Shown: positions 15,275 to 24,241, counted from the first letter of the stretch. The stretch: 38,263 nt of DNA from Ramlibacter sp. (GCA_013815685.1 JACDFR010000040.1:1-38263); one strand, 5' to 3'. Numbers and translations are program-made. Notes: generated by a model not told the origin, from the sequence alone.

Positions 15275-17392
15275 GTGACGATGACAGCACCTCCAGCCTC
15301 CGCCCCGGTAATTTTTTCCGCTCCCGCGCTCAAGACCCAACTGCGGCTGGCCTCGGCCGTGGCGCTGATGTCGATGGCCGTCTTCCTGTTGCTTGTGCCA
15401 TTTGCGCAGACCCCGCTTGCGCGGGTGCCGGCATTCATTCCCATGTATCAGTCGGCGCTCATCATGTGTGACGTCACGACCTTCGTTCTGCTTTTTGCGC
15501 AGTTCACCGTCGAGCGCAGCAAGGCCCTGTTCGTGCTCGCAGGCGGTTACTGGTTCACCGGTGTGCTGACGGCCGCGCACACGTTGACTTTCCCCGGCTT
15601 GTTTTCGGCTTCCGGGCTGCTCGGCGCGGGATTGCAAAGCACAGCGTGGATCTACCTGTTCTGGCATGCCGCGTTTCCCATCTTCATCATCGGCTACGTG
15701 CAGTGCGCCAAGGAGCGCCTCTCCCGCGACCGTGCTGTCCTCTTGTTCGCGGGCATCACGGTGCTGGCGATCCTGGGCGTCGCATTGGCCACGGCGGGAG
15801 AATCGTTGCTTCCCGTGCTGCTGGCTGAGGGTCGGTACACGACGTCGTATCGGGTTGTCGTCGCAGTCGTCTGGTCGGCCAGCCTCCTGGCCCTGTATAC
15901 GCTCTGGAAAGCGCCCGGGCGCAGTACCCTGGACGTCTGGCTCATGGCGATGATGTGTGTCTGGATTTGCGAGGTGGCCCTCGCAGCCGTGTTCAACGCC
16001 GGACGATTCGATCTGGGCTTCTACGCGGGTCGCGTCTTCGGACTGCTCGCCGCGGGATTCATCCTGGTAGTCCTGCTGTCCCAATACACGAGCCTGTTTG
16101 CCCAGGCCGCGACGGTGGCGAGCGCCATGTCGGCGCAAAGAGAGCGTGAAAGGCTCGCGGACGAACGCCGTCTGCTTCTGGACCTCGAACGCCAGGCGCG
16201 CGGCGAAGCGGAGACGGCCAACCGCACCAAAGACCAGTTCCTGGCAATGCTGGGGCATGAGCTGCGCAATCCGCTCGCACCCATCCGCACGGCGCTGCAG
16301 CTGATGCGGTTGCGGGATGCAAGCGCCCTGGTCAAGGAGCGTGAAGTGATCGAGCGCCAGGTGGCGCACCTGGTGCGGCTTGTCGATGACCTGCTGGACA
16401 TTTCGCGCATCACGCGCGGAAATATCGTGATCCAGCGACGCAAGGTGGATATGCGGCCGATCGTGGCTTCCGCCATAGAAATGGCGACGCCTCTGATCGA
16501 GCAGCGAGGTCACAAATTCCGGCTGAACATCGAGGGCGAATTGTGGGTTCTGGGCGACGCGCCCCGCCTCGCGCAGGCTATCTGCAATCTCCTGATCAAT
16601 GCGGCCAAGTTCACGCCCAACGGCGGAAAGATCAAGCTGTCCGCCCGTCGCCAGGATGAGAGTGTCGTCATCGCCGTACGAGACAACGGGGCCGGCTTGA
16701 GCAGCGACGCCGCCGAGAAAATTTTCGAGCCGTTCGTACAGATCGAACAGCAAGGCAGCGACCGGCCTCATGGGGGCCTGGGCCTGGGTCTTGCCATCGT
16801 GCGCAGCCTGGTTCACTTGCATGGCGGGACTGTGGACGTTCTGAGCGAGGGCCCGTCGAAAGGCGCTTCGTTCGAAATAAGGTTGCCCGCCGTCCAGGCG
16901 GAAGGGCAGGCCGTGGTCCCCGATGACCGGCGCCCCCCGGCTTCGACGACAACGGCCCGGGTGATGATCGTCGACGACAACGTCGACGCAGCGATGACCC
17001 TGCGTGAAGTGATGCAGCTGGCGGGGCACGAAGTGCATGTGGCCCACAGTGGGCCGGATGCCCTCATGCTGGCTGAACGGCAGGAATTGGACGTTGCTTT
17101 CCTGGATATCGGCTTGCCGGTGATGGACGGCTATGAGTTGGCCGGCCTGTTGCGCAAACGGCCGGGGTCGCAGCGTCTGGTCATGGCCGCCGTGACAGGG
17201 TACGGGCGCGAGCTCGACATGCAGCGCTCAGCGGGCATCGGCCTGGCGGCACACTTCGTCAAGCCGGTGAGTTCGCAGGAGATACTTGAGTTCATCGACA
17301 GCCGCGAAGAAGTACTGGCGGCTCAAGCGGCGGGCCGGTTTCCTGCCTATTCCAGCAACAAGGAGGCCGACTCGCTGTTCGGCCCCTACTGA
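15275..17392 (+). CDS. Membrane hybrid histidine kinase with MASE4-like sensor
   Basis: 705 aa from a GTG start; an in-frame ATG two codons later is equally possible. Residues about 25-265 form seven or so transmembrane helices resembling the MASE4 integral-membrane sensor, including 'HTLTFPGLF' and 'WIYLFWHAAFP'. A short coiled coil is followed by HisKA with 'LGHELRNPLAPIRT' (His328). The HATPase has 'NLLINAAKF', 'VRDNGAG' and 'GGLGLGLAIV'. The C-terminal receiver has Asp611 in 'FLDIGLPV' and Lys in 'HFVKPVS'. The kinase core and receiver closely resemble the hybrid kinase at 8794-10557, suggesting a shared origin with exchanged sensor modules. The membrane signal is unknown. It has its own transcription unit downstream of the tRNA terminator. 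Confidence 0.88.
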   Translation: MTMTAPPASAPVIFSAPALKTQLRLASAVALMSMAVFLLLVPFAQTPLARVPAFIPMYQSALIMCDVTTFVLLFAQFTVERSKALFVLAGGYWFTGVLTAAHTLTFPGLFSASGLLGAGLQSTAWIYLFWHAAFPIFIIGYVQCAKERLSRDRAVLLFAGITVLAILGVALATAGESLLPVLLAEGRYTTSYRVVVAVVWSASLLALYTLWKAPGRSTLDVWLMAMMCVWICEVALAAVFNAGRFDLGFYAGRVFGLLAAGFILVVLLSQYTSLFAQAATVASAMSAQRERERLADERRLLLDLERQARGEAETANRTKDQFLAMLGHELRNPLAPIRTALQLMRLRDASALVKEREVIERQVAHLVRLVDDLLDISRITRGNIVIQRRKVDMRPIVASAIEMATPLIEQRGHKFRLNIEGELWVLGDAPRLAQAICNLLINAAKFTPNGGKIKLSARRQDESVVIAVRDNGAGLSSDAAEKIFEPFVQIEQQGSDRPHGGLGLGLAIVRSLVHLHGGTVDVLSEGPSKGASFEIRLPAVQAEGQAVVPDDRRPPASTTTARVMIVDDNVDAAMTLREVMQLAGHEVHVAHSGPDALMLAERQELDVAFLDIGLPVMDGYELAGLLRKRPGSQRLVMAAVTGYGRELDMQRSAGIGLAAHFVKPVSSQEILEFIDSREEVLAAQAAGRFPAYSSNKEADSLFGPY

Positions 17393-17409
17393 GCAGCTGA
17401 TTGCCTGCG

Positions 17410-17805
17410 TCAGGCAGCCTGGGCCTGCGAAATGCGAAAGCACTGATGGGCACAGTAGTCCACCAGTGCATCGATTTCGGTAGATTTGTCGAAGACGGCA
17501 TCGACGCCCAGCTGTGCGCAGCGCTTGCGTACGCTGGCGTTGATGTAATTGCTAAAGACGACGATCTTCTGGCTGGCACGGCGCCGCTTGATGCACTGGG
17601 CCAGATGGATGCCGCTGCCCTGCTTGAGAAAAAGGTCGATGATCACCAGGTCCCAGCGCTCGATGTTCTGTTCCAGCCATGCCAGCGCGTCATTTTCGGT
17701 CGAGCTCACGCCCGCGACGTGGACGCAGGTGAGTTCCTCGAGCGTCCCGATGAGGTTCTCGCGAATTGTCGCGTTGTCCTCGATGACAAAGGCTTGCAGA
17801 TGCAC
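17410..17805 (-). CDS. Stand-alone receiver-domain response regulator
   Basis: 131 aa, a single CheY-like receiver of the NarL/FixJ receiver type with no output domain. It shows the acidic pair in 'FVIEDNATI', the phospho-acceptor Asp in 'LVIIDLFLKQGSG', Ser in 'VVFSNY' at the usual Ser/Thr position, and Lys in 'FDKSTE'. The remaining 15 residues are too short for a helix-turn-helix. Single-domain receivers act by protein contact, as phosphate sinks or as relay intermediates. Its gene converges on the membrane hybrid kinase (17-bp gap) and is divergent from the PAS-GGDEF-EAL gene, so coupling to either is plausible but inferred. Confidence 0.85.
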   Translation of the reverse strand: MHLQAFVIEDNATIRENLIGTLEELTCVHVAGVSSTENDALAWLEQNIERWDLVIIDLFLKQGSGIHLAQCIKRRRASQKIVVFSNYINASVRKRCAQLGVDAVFDKSTEIDALVDYCAHQCFRISQAQAA

Positions 17806-17826
17806 AGGAACTTTCGGGCGGGTTCA

Positions 17827-17906
17827 ATGATGGTCTGCCATCATGCGATCAGTACAGTTTTGAGCTAACCGGACGAGTCCGCGAACGACGGTAGGACGTT
17901 GCCTAC
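17827..17906. promoter_or_regulatory. Divergent regulatory region with two inverted repeats
   Basis: Between the lone receiver (minus) and the PAS-GGDEF-EAL gene (plus) are two dyads. The first is atgatgg-tctg-ccatcat at 17827-17844, a perfect 7-bp stem. The second is gtagg-acgttg-cctac at 17891-17906, a 5-bp stem 16 bp before the plus-strand start. Either could be an operator. No factor can be assigned. Confidence 0.35.
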
Positions 17907-17921
17907 TGCATAAACACGAGC

Positions 17922-20405
17922 ATGAACATAAGATACAAATTGATGCATGTTCCTTCAATGAACTCAGCGGATTCAGCCAGGCTCAGGCAAGTGCAGACCT
18001 TGCTCAAGCTTCTCGAGAGCACGGTGTTCGTGGGCGTCTGGATGATCGATCTCGAGCGCGACGAGCTCGAGTGGTCCGACCAGCTGGCGACCCTGCACGA
18101 TGCCACGCCCGGCTACAAGCCGCCGCGCGAGGACGCCTTCGGTTTCTACGCGCCCGAATGGCGCGACAAGATCCTGGGATTGGTGCAAGCGTGCGCCGGC
18201 CGGGGCGAACCCTTCGACGAGGAGATGCAGATCGTCACGCTCAAGGGCCGGCGTGCGTGGGTCCGCTCGATCGGGCATGCGGTGCGCGACGAGGCCGGCC
18301 GGATCGTGCGCGTGGAAGGCGCCGTCCAGGAGATCGCCCCGCACGGCCACCGGCCCGGCACCTTGCTGCGCCACACGGTGAGCATGGGCGGCGCCCTGGG
18401 AAGCGGCGAAGCATTCGCCACCATCGACCGGGACGGGCGTTTCACCTACACCAACGAACAGGCCGAGAAGCTGCTGGGCATGCCGGCGCGCGAGCTGCTG
18501 GGCCGGCGCATCTGGAGTTCTTTCCAGAAAACCGTGCGCCTTCGCCTGGAAGAGCAGTTCAGACGCAGTTTCGAAAACGCCCAGGTGCTGGAAGTGGAAG
18601 AGCTCGATGCCCGGCTTTCCACCCGCATCGAGGTGCGCGGCTACCCTTTCGGCGCGGGCCTGGCCGTGCACCTGCGCGATGTGACCGCGCGCCACAAGGC
18701 GCAGGAGCAGCTGAGGCTGCTGGAGAGCAGCATCGCGCGACTGAACGACATCGTGATCATCACCGAGGCCGGCCCGTTCAGTGCGCCAGGTCCGCGAATC
18801 GTTTTCGTCAATGAAGCCTTCGAACGGCGCACTGGTTACGGCCCTGATGAGGTGATGGGCTGCACACCCCGGCTGCTACAGGGGCCGGGCACGCAGCGCC
18901 GCGAACTCGACCGCATCCGTCAGGCCATGGAGCAGTGGCAGCCTGCCCGGGTGGACCTGATCAATTACAAGAAGAGCGGCGAGGCGTTCTGGGTCGACCT
19001 GGAAGTATCACCGGTATGGGACGAAGCGCGAAAGCTCACCCATTGGGTCGCCGTGGGGCGCGATATCACTGAGCGCAAGACGGCCGAGGAGAAGATCCAG
19101 TACCTTGCCTTCTACGATCCCCTGACCAAGCTGCCCAACCGTCAGCTCCTGCTCGACCGGCTGGAGGAGGCCTTGTCCGACCACGACCGGCCGCACGAGG
19201 GTGCCCTGATGTTCATCGACCTGGACAATTTCAAGGTGCTCAACGACACCCTGGGCCACCAGAAGGGCGACCAGCTGCTGCAGCTGGTCGCCGAGCGGCT
19301 GCGCTCCTGCGTGGCGCGCGGCGACACCGTGGCGCGGCTGGGCGGCGACGAATTCGTCATCCTGCTGGAGCACACCGGCCAGAAGCCGCTGGAGCCTGTC
19401 GCCGGTGCCCGCACCGTCAGCGAGCGGATCCTGGCGAAGCTGGGCGAGCCGTACGTGCTGTCGGGCCACCTGCATCACAGCACCTGTAGCATCGGGGTGA
19501 CCTTGTTCGGGCGTGCACCGTGGTCGGTGAGCGAACTGCTCAAGCAGGCCGACCTGGCGATGTACCAGGCCAAGAGTGCCGGCCGCAACACGGTGTGCTT
19601 CTTCGATCCGGAGATGCAGGCCGTCGCCACGGCCAATGCGGCGCTGGCGACCGACTTGCGGCAAGCCTGGCGCGAAGGCCAGTTTCTCATCGACTACCAG
19701 CCCCAGGTGGGAGCGGACGGTTGCATGACGGGCGTCGAGGCGCTGTTGCGCTGGCGCCATCCCAACCGTGACATGGTCCCGCCCTCCCATTTCATCCCCA
19801 CCGCCGAAGAAACCTCGCTGATCATCCCGATAGGCCGCTGGGTGCTGGAGCAGGCTTGCGCCCAACTCGCTGTATGGGCCAAGCAACCGGACCGCAGCCA
19901 CCTGAGCATCGCCGTGAACGTGAGTGTGCGGCAGTTCCGCGATCCGGATTTCGTCGACGAGGTGATGACCGCCATCGTCAACTCGGGAATTGCCCCGCAC
20001 AAGCTCAAGCTGGAGCTGACCGAAAGCCTGCTCGCGGATGGCATCGAGGTGACGGTGGCCAAGATGGGCAGCCTGAAGGACATGGGCGTGACGCTGTCCC
20101 TGGACGACTTCGGCATGGGCTACTCGTCGCTGTCGTATCTGAAGCGGCTGCCGCTCGACCAGCTCAAGATCGACCGGGAGTTCGTCAAGGACATCCTGAC
20201 TGATGCCAACGATGCGGCGATCGCGCGAACCATCATCGGCCTGGCGCAGAGCCTGGGCCTGGGTGTCATTGCCGAGGGGGTGGAAACGCAGGCGCAGCGG
20301 GCGTATCTTGCGCAGCAGGGCTGCTACGAATACCAGGGATTCCTGTTTTGCAAGCCCTTGCCCATCGATGAGCTCGAGACCTTCATGGACGCGCTGGACA
20401 GTTGA
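17922..20405 (+). CDS. PAS-GGDEF-EAL cyclic-di-GMP signalling protein
   Basis: 827 aa, no membrane segment. Three PAS-like sensor regions (about 15-145, 155-265 and 265-390) precede a GGDEF domain ('LGGDEFVILLE', GGDEF at about residue 474) and an EAL domain. The EAL signature is 'GVEALLRWRHP' (Glu606), with 'ELTESLL', 'LDDFGMGYSS' (Asp728, Asp729) and 'AEGVET' also present. Both catalytic signatures are intact, so diguanylate cyclase and phosphodiesterase activity are both possible. The inhibitory I-site RxxD before GGDEF reads ARGD, so product inhibition is probably lost. The third PAS has a LOV-like 'CTPRLLQGP' in which the flavin-binding Cys position is Pro. Start choice between 17922 and a nearby in-frame ATG is uncertain. 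Confidence 0.9.
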   Translation: MNIRYKLMHVPSMNSADSARLRQVQTLLKLLESTVFVGVWMIDLERDELEWSDQLATLHDATPGYKPPREDAFGFYAPEWRDKILGLVQACAGRGEPFDEEMQIVTLKGRRAWVRSIGHAVRDEAGRIVRVEGAVQEIAPHGHRPGTLLRHTVSMGGALGSGEAFATIDRDGRFTYTNEQAEKLLGMPARELLGRRIWSSFQKTVRLRLEEQFRRSFENAQVLEVEELDARLSTRIEVRGYPFGAGLAVHLRDVTARHKAQEQLRLLESSIARLNDIVIITEAGPFSAPGPRIVFVNEAFERRTGYGPDEVMGCTPRLLQGPGTQRRELDRIRQAMEQWQPARVDLINYKKSGEAFWVDLEVSPVWDEARKLTHWVAVGRDITERKTAEEKIQYLAFYDPLTKLPNRQLLLDRLEEALSDHDRPHEGALMFIDLDNFKVLNDTLGHQKGDQLLQLVAERLRSCVARGDTVARLGGDEFVILLEHTGQKPLEPVAGARTVSERILAKLGEPYVLSGHLHHSTCSIGVTLFGRAPWSVSELLKQADLAMYQAKSAGRNTVCFFDPEMQAVATANAALATDLRQAWREGQFLIDYQPQVGADGCMTGVEALLRWRHPNRDMVPPSHFIPTAEETSLIIPIGRWVLEQACAQLAVWAKQPDRSHLSIAVNVSVRQFRDPDFVDEVMTAIVNSGIAPHKLKLELTESLLADGIEVTVAKMGSLKDMGVTLSLDDFGMGYSSLSYLKRLPLDQLKIDREFVKDILTDANDAAIARTIIGLAQSLGLGVIAEGVETQAQRAYLAQQGCYEYQGFLFCKPLPIDELETFMDALDS

Positions 20406-21176
20406 TCAGACCGGTGCGATCTGCAGCGGCGCGGTAGCCACCGAGCGGGGCATGCGGATCACGATCTGGTCAGGGCCGCGCACCAGATCTACCGATTCGG
20501 CCAGCGCCAGGGCCTGGACATCCGACCATTCGAGCTGGCGGTAGCTCGCTTCGTACGGCAAGCCTTCGAATCCGTCCTGGCGCGGGCTGATCCAAACGGA
20601 AATCTCCGCGAAACCGGAAACCACCTGGGCCTTGACGCGAACCTCGCTCGGGCCTTCGGCAGCATCCGTGAGCGTGATCAGCGAGGCAATGAGGAGGTTG
20701 CGCAGGACCACGCGCGATACCTGGAAGGTGCCGTCGGTAACTTCCTTGGTGACTGCGAAGCCGCGAAAATTGAAGTTGCTCGCGAGCAAGGCCATGCATT
20801 CATCGACGCCATCGGCAAGGCGAACGCCTTCGTCTTCCCCGGGCTCGATCCAGCTGGCGACCTTGAGGCAGTTGGCCACTGCTTCGCGTGCAAGGCGGTT
20901 GAGCTTGGTGATGCTGGCCTGGAACTCGGCAGGCGAGGGCGAGCCGCGCTCGAGCCGTGCATTCAGCACTTCGGCCATCATGGCGATCGCCTGCAGATTC
21001 ACTACCATGTCGTGCTTGAGTGCGGCGCCCAGCCGGCGCAACACGCCATACCGGGCAGCTTCCGCCCCGGCGCGCGAGCGCCGGCCGGCAGGGGCCCCAT
21101 CGGGCATCGGCGTATCCACGCTGGAGTTTTCAGCCGCTATAGCCACGGCGCGGCGATCGGGCGGCTTTCGCCGCAA
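20406..21176 (-). CDS. Histidine-kinase-like protein without ATP-binding boxes; candidate phosphotransferase
   Basis: 256 aa from a TTG start at 21176; an in-frame ATG at 21107 would give 233 aa. Residues about 45-115 form two helices like a DHp dimerisation domain, with an H-box-like 'LKHDMVVNLQAIAMMAEVL' (His55). The C-terminal part (about 120-250) has the length and rhythm of a HATPase fold. However, the expected N-box Asn is absent ('LLIASLITLTDAA') and no DxGxG or GxGLG motif is seen. Such an architecture is known from ChpT and Spo0B phosphotransferases. Phosphotransfer is inference; a dead kinase or a highly diverged active one remain possible. The gene is convergent with the PAS-GGDEF-EAL gene, with stop codons directly abutting. 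Confidence 0.7.
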   Translation of the reverse strand: MRRKPPDRRAVAIAAENSSVDTPMPDGAPAGRRSRAGAEAARYGVLRRLGAALKHDMVVNLQAIAMMAEVLNARLERGSPSPAEFQASITKLNRLAREAVANCLKVASWIEPGEDEGVRLADGVDECMALLASNFNFRGFAVTKEVTDGTFQVSRVVLRNLLIASLITLTDAAEGPSEVRVKAQVVSGFAEISVWISPRQDGFEGLPYEASYRQLEWSDVQALALAESVDLVRGPDQIVIRMPRSVATAPLQIAPV

Positions 21177-21307
21177 AGGGGAGGCTCATCATTTCTCCTG
21201 ACCTTGACATGTTGCACGAACCCGGCGTCCTGCATCGTAGGACAGAGCGTATGTGAATGTAGGAAAAGACAAGACGTGTTACACACGGCATCGCCTATGC
21301 TCTGGTC

Positions 21308-21874
21308 ATGAGCAAGGCCTTCACCAAGGAGAGCGACAGCGACGGCAACGAGGGGCCGGACGATCTGCTGCCCAGCTTGCCGGCCGGCGCCAAGAACTAC
21401 ATCACTCCTGCGGGCTATGCCCGCTTGCGCGGCGAATTGCTGCAGCTGATCGACGAGGAGCGTCCCAAGGTGGTGGAAGCGGTGCACTGGGCGGCAAGCA
21501 ACGGCGACCGCTCGGAAAATGGCGATTACATCTACGGCAAGAAGCGCCTTCGCGAGATCGACCGGCGGATCCGCTTCCTGACCCGGCGGCTCGAGCTGGC
21601 GGAAATCACGGACCCGGCGGTTCACCATGGCCGTGTCCAGGTGTTCTTCGGAGCGACCGTGACCTATGCCGACAAGTCGGGCCAGGAACGCGCGGTCACG
21701 ATCATGGGCATCGACGAGGCAGACAGCGCCAGCGGCCAGGTGAGCTGGGTGTCCCCCATCGCCCGCGCATTGCTCAAGGCGCGCGAAGGCGACGTGGTGA
21801 GGCTGGTCACACCGTCGGGCGCGCAGGAGATCGAAGTGCTGGAAGTGCGCTATCCGCCCCGGGGGGCCGATTAG
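21308..21874 (+). CDS. greB: Transcription elongation factor GreB
   Basis: 188 aa, Gre-family. An N-terminal coiled-coil domain begins at 'ITPAGYARLRGEL'. The tip loop 'ASNGDRSENGDY' carries the acidic Asp/Glu pair that enters the polymerase secondary channel. 'YIYGKKRLREIDRRIRFL' is typical of GreB rather than GreA. The C-terminal FKBP-like domain runs from about residue 110. It rescues backtracked RNA polymerase by stimulating transcript cleavage. An N-terminal extension of about 25 polar residues precedes the usual start. The gene overlaps the convergent spoT gene by 4 bp at the stops. Confidence 0.93.
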   Translation: MSKAFTKESDSDGNEGPDDLLPSLPAGAKNYITPAGYARLRGELLQLIDEERPKVVEAVHWAASNGDRSENGDYIYGKKRLREIDRRIRFLTRRLELAEITDPAVHHGRVQVFFGATVTYADKSGQERAVTIMGIDEADSASGQVSWVSPIARALLKAREGDVVRLVTPSGAQEIEVLEVRYPPRGAD

Positions 21875-24147
21875 GTCGCGCCGTGCCCGCCGGGCCGCAC
21901 GCGCTGGACCCGGATCACCGAAGGCGTGCGTTTGAGGGTGCGCATCGCGGCGTCCAGGTGGGCCCGGTCGCGCACGGCCACGATGAAACGCAGGTCCATC
22001 GCGTCCTGCGCTTTCTCGTCGCCCATGTCCACATGGGTGATGTCGGCTTCGGCGCCGGCCAGCGCCGCGGCCACGCGCGCCAGCACGCCCTTGCCGTTGG
22101 TCACCGTGACCAGCAGGCTCGTCTCGAACGGGCGCACCGGCTCATCCGCCCATTCGACGCTGATGAAACGCTCGCTGTCCTTGTGCTGCAAGCGCCGTGC
22201 GACGGCGCAGTCGCCGGTGTGCACCACCAGGCCTTCGCCACGCCCCAGGTAGCCGACGATCTCGTCGCCCGGCACCGGGCGGCAGCAGGCGGCGAACTGC
22301 ACGGACGCGTTCTCGCTGCCGTCCAGCGTCACTTCGCCTTGCGACACATTTTCATGTGCGGTATAGCGCTCACGAGTGATCAGCAGCGCATCGGGCTTCT
22401 CGCCGCGCTCGGCCGCGAGCATCGTCATCAGGCGCTTCGCGACGATGCTGGCGATGCGTTTGCCCAGCCCGATGTCGGTCAGGAGCTCGGCCCTGCTGCG
22501 GCTGCCGGTAAAGCGCAGCAGCTTCTCCCAGATCGAGTGATGCTCCTCGTCGTCCGCCGGCAGTTTTTCCAGTCCTTCGGCACGCAGTGCCTGCGTCAGC
22601 AGCTTTTCGCCCAGATCCTGCGACTCGACCTGCGCCAGCGATTTCAGGTGGTGCCTGATCTTGGAGCGCGCCCGGCCGGTGCGAACGAAACCCAGCCATG
22701 CCGGATTGGGCGTGGAGACGGGGGCAGTCACCACCTCGACCACGTCGCCGTTTTTCAGCTCGGTGCGCAGCGGGACCTGCACGCCGTTGATCTTGGCCGC
22801 CACTGTGCGGTCGCCGACGTTGCTGTGGATCGCATAGGCGAAGTCGACCACCGTCGCGCCCCGCGGCAGCGCCATGATCTGGCTCTTGGGCGTGAAGACA
22901 TACACCGCATCGGGGAACAGGTCGATCTTGACGTGGTCCCAGAACTCGGCCGCGTCGCGGGTCTCGTGCTGGATGTCCAGCAGCGACTGGAGCCATTTGG
23001 TGCCCAGGCGGTCGGCGCTGTCGCCGTCGATCTCGCTGGCCTTGTAAAGCCAGTGAGCCGCTACCCCGGATTCAGCCACCAGGTGCATCGCCTCGGTGCG
23101 CATCTGGAATTCCACGTTGACGCCCGAGGGGCCGACCAGCGTGGTGTGCAGCGACTGGTAGCCGTTGACCTTGGGGATGGCGATGTGGTCCTTGAATTTG
23201 CCCGGCACCGGCTTGTACATCTGGTGCAAGAGGCCCAGTGCGGTATAGCACTCGAGAACCGAAGGCACGATGACCCGGAAGCCATAGATGTCCGTCACCT
23301 GGGCGAAGCTGAGGTGCTTCTCGTCCATCTTCTTGTAGATCGAATAGAGCGTCTTTTCGCGGCCGGAGATGCGCACCTGGATGCCGGCCTGCTCGAACGA
23401 AGCTTCGACCTCGCGCTGCACTTTCTGGATCAGGTCGCGCCGCCGGTTGCGGGCCTTGGTGACGGCCTTGCTCAGCACGTTATGCCGCCACGGGCGCAGG
23501 TAGCGGAAGGCCAGTTCCTGCAGTTCGCGGTAGGTCAGATTCAGTCCCAGCCGGTGGGCGATGGGGGCGTAGATCTCCAGCGTCTCCGAGGAAATGCGTG
23601 TCCACTTTTCGCGGGCCACGTCTTCCAGCGTGCGCATGTTGTGTGTACGGTCGGCCAGCTTGATCAGGATGACCCGCACATCGCGCGCCATCGCCAGCAG
23701 CATCTTGCGGAACGACTCGGCCTGGTTTTCCTCACGGGTGTTGAACTGCAGCTTGTCGAGCTTGGTCAGGCCGTCCACCAGTTCGGCGACGGGTGCGCCG
23801 AAACGCTCGATCAGCTGGGGCTTGGTGACCCCGCAATCCTCGATCGCGTCGTGAAGAAGCGCGGCCATCAGCGCCTGGGCGTCGAGTTTCCACTCCGCGC
23901 ATTGCGCGGCGACTTCGATTGGGTGGGTGATGTAGGGCTCGCCGCTCGCGCGGATCTGGCCCAGGTGGGCCTCGTCGGCGAAGCGATAGGCCTTGCGGAC
24001 CTGCTCGATCCCGGTCGCGTCCAGGTAATCCAGGCGGGCGGTGAGGGCGGCGAAGCTTGCCGCCGCCGCATTCGCGGCGGCCGGGCTCGGCACGGCCGCC
24101 GCCACGGGGCGCTTGCCTTTGCCAGGGGTTCGCAGCACTGCGCTCAT
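21871..24147 (-). CDS. spoT: Bifunctional (p)ppGpp synthetase/hydrolase, RelA/SpoT family
   Basis: 758 aa. The HD hydrolase domain (about 45-200) has 'ITHPIEVA' and 'LLHDAIEDCG', with later 'KLADRTHNMRTL'. The synthetase domain follows with 'ISGREKTLYSIYKKM', 'DIYGFRVIV' and 'NGYQSLHTTLVGP'. Then come TGS ('VYVFTPKSQIMALPRGAT'), a helical/zinc-finger-like region with 'CCRPVPGDEIVGY', and a C-terminal ACT domain. An intact HD motif argues for SpoT rather than mono-functional RelA. It sets the alarmone level in response to starvation. It lies downstream of rpoZ on the same strand, the classical rpoZ-spoT arrangement, although a hairpin terminator stands between them. Confidence 0.95.
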   Translation of the reverse strand: MSAVLRTPGKGKRPVAAAVPSPAAANAAAASFAALTARLDYLDATGIEQVRKAYRFADEAHLGQIRASGEPYITHPIEVAAQCAEWKLDAQALMAALLHDAIEDCGVTKPQLIERFGAPVAELVDGLTKLDKLQFNTREENQAESFRKMLLAMARDVRVILIKLADRTHNMRTLEDVAREKWTRISSETLEIYAPIAHRLGLNLTYRELQELAFRYLRPWRHNVLSKAVTKARNRRRDLIQKVQREVEASFEQAGIQVRISGREKTLYSIYKKMDEKHLSFAQVTDIYGFRVIVPSVLECYTALGLLHQMYKPVPGKFKDHIAIPKVNGYQSLHTTLVGPSGVNVEFQMRTEAMHLVAESGVAAHWLYKASEIDGDSADRLGTKWLQSLLDIQHETRDAAEFWDHVKIDLFPDAVYVFTPKSQIMALPRGATVVDFAYAIHSNVGDRTVAAKINGVQVPLRTELKNGDVVEVVTAPVSTPNPAWLGFVRTGRARSKIRHHLKSLAQVESQDLGEKLLTQALRAEGLEKLPADDEEHHSIWEKLLRFTGSRSRAELLTDIGLGKRIASIVAKRLMTMLAAERGEKPDALLITRERYTAHENVSQGEVTLDGSENASVQFAACCRPVPGDEIVGYLGRGEGLVVHTGDCAVARRLQHKDSERFISVEWADEPVRPFETSLLVTVTNGKGVLARVAAALAGAEADITHVDMGDEKAQDAMDLRFIVAVRDRAHLDAAMRTLKRTPSVIRVQRVRPGGHGAT

Positions 24148-24190
24148 GCCTAAATGTAGCGCGCCTGGAGGGCCGGGGCTTGCGCCAACA

Positions 24191-24217
24191 AAAAAGCACC
24201 GGCTCGCGGTGCTTTTT
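24191..24217. terminator. Bidirectional intrinsic terminator between rpoZ and spoT
   Basis: A perfect 11-bp stem (24191-24201 with 24207-24217) and a 5-nt loop end in an A-run on one side and a T-run on the other, so it can act on either strand. On the minus strand it lies 24 bp past the rpoZ stop and would terminate or attenuate rpoZ transcripts before spoT. Confidence 0.8.
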
Positions 24218-24241
24218 AGCGGGAAAAGGCGGTCGGAAGGC

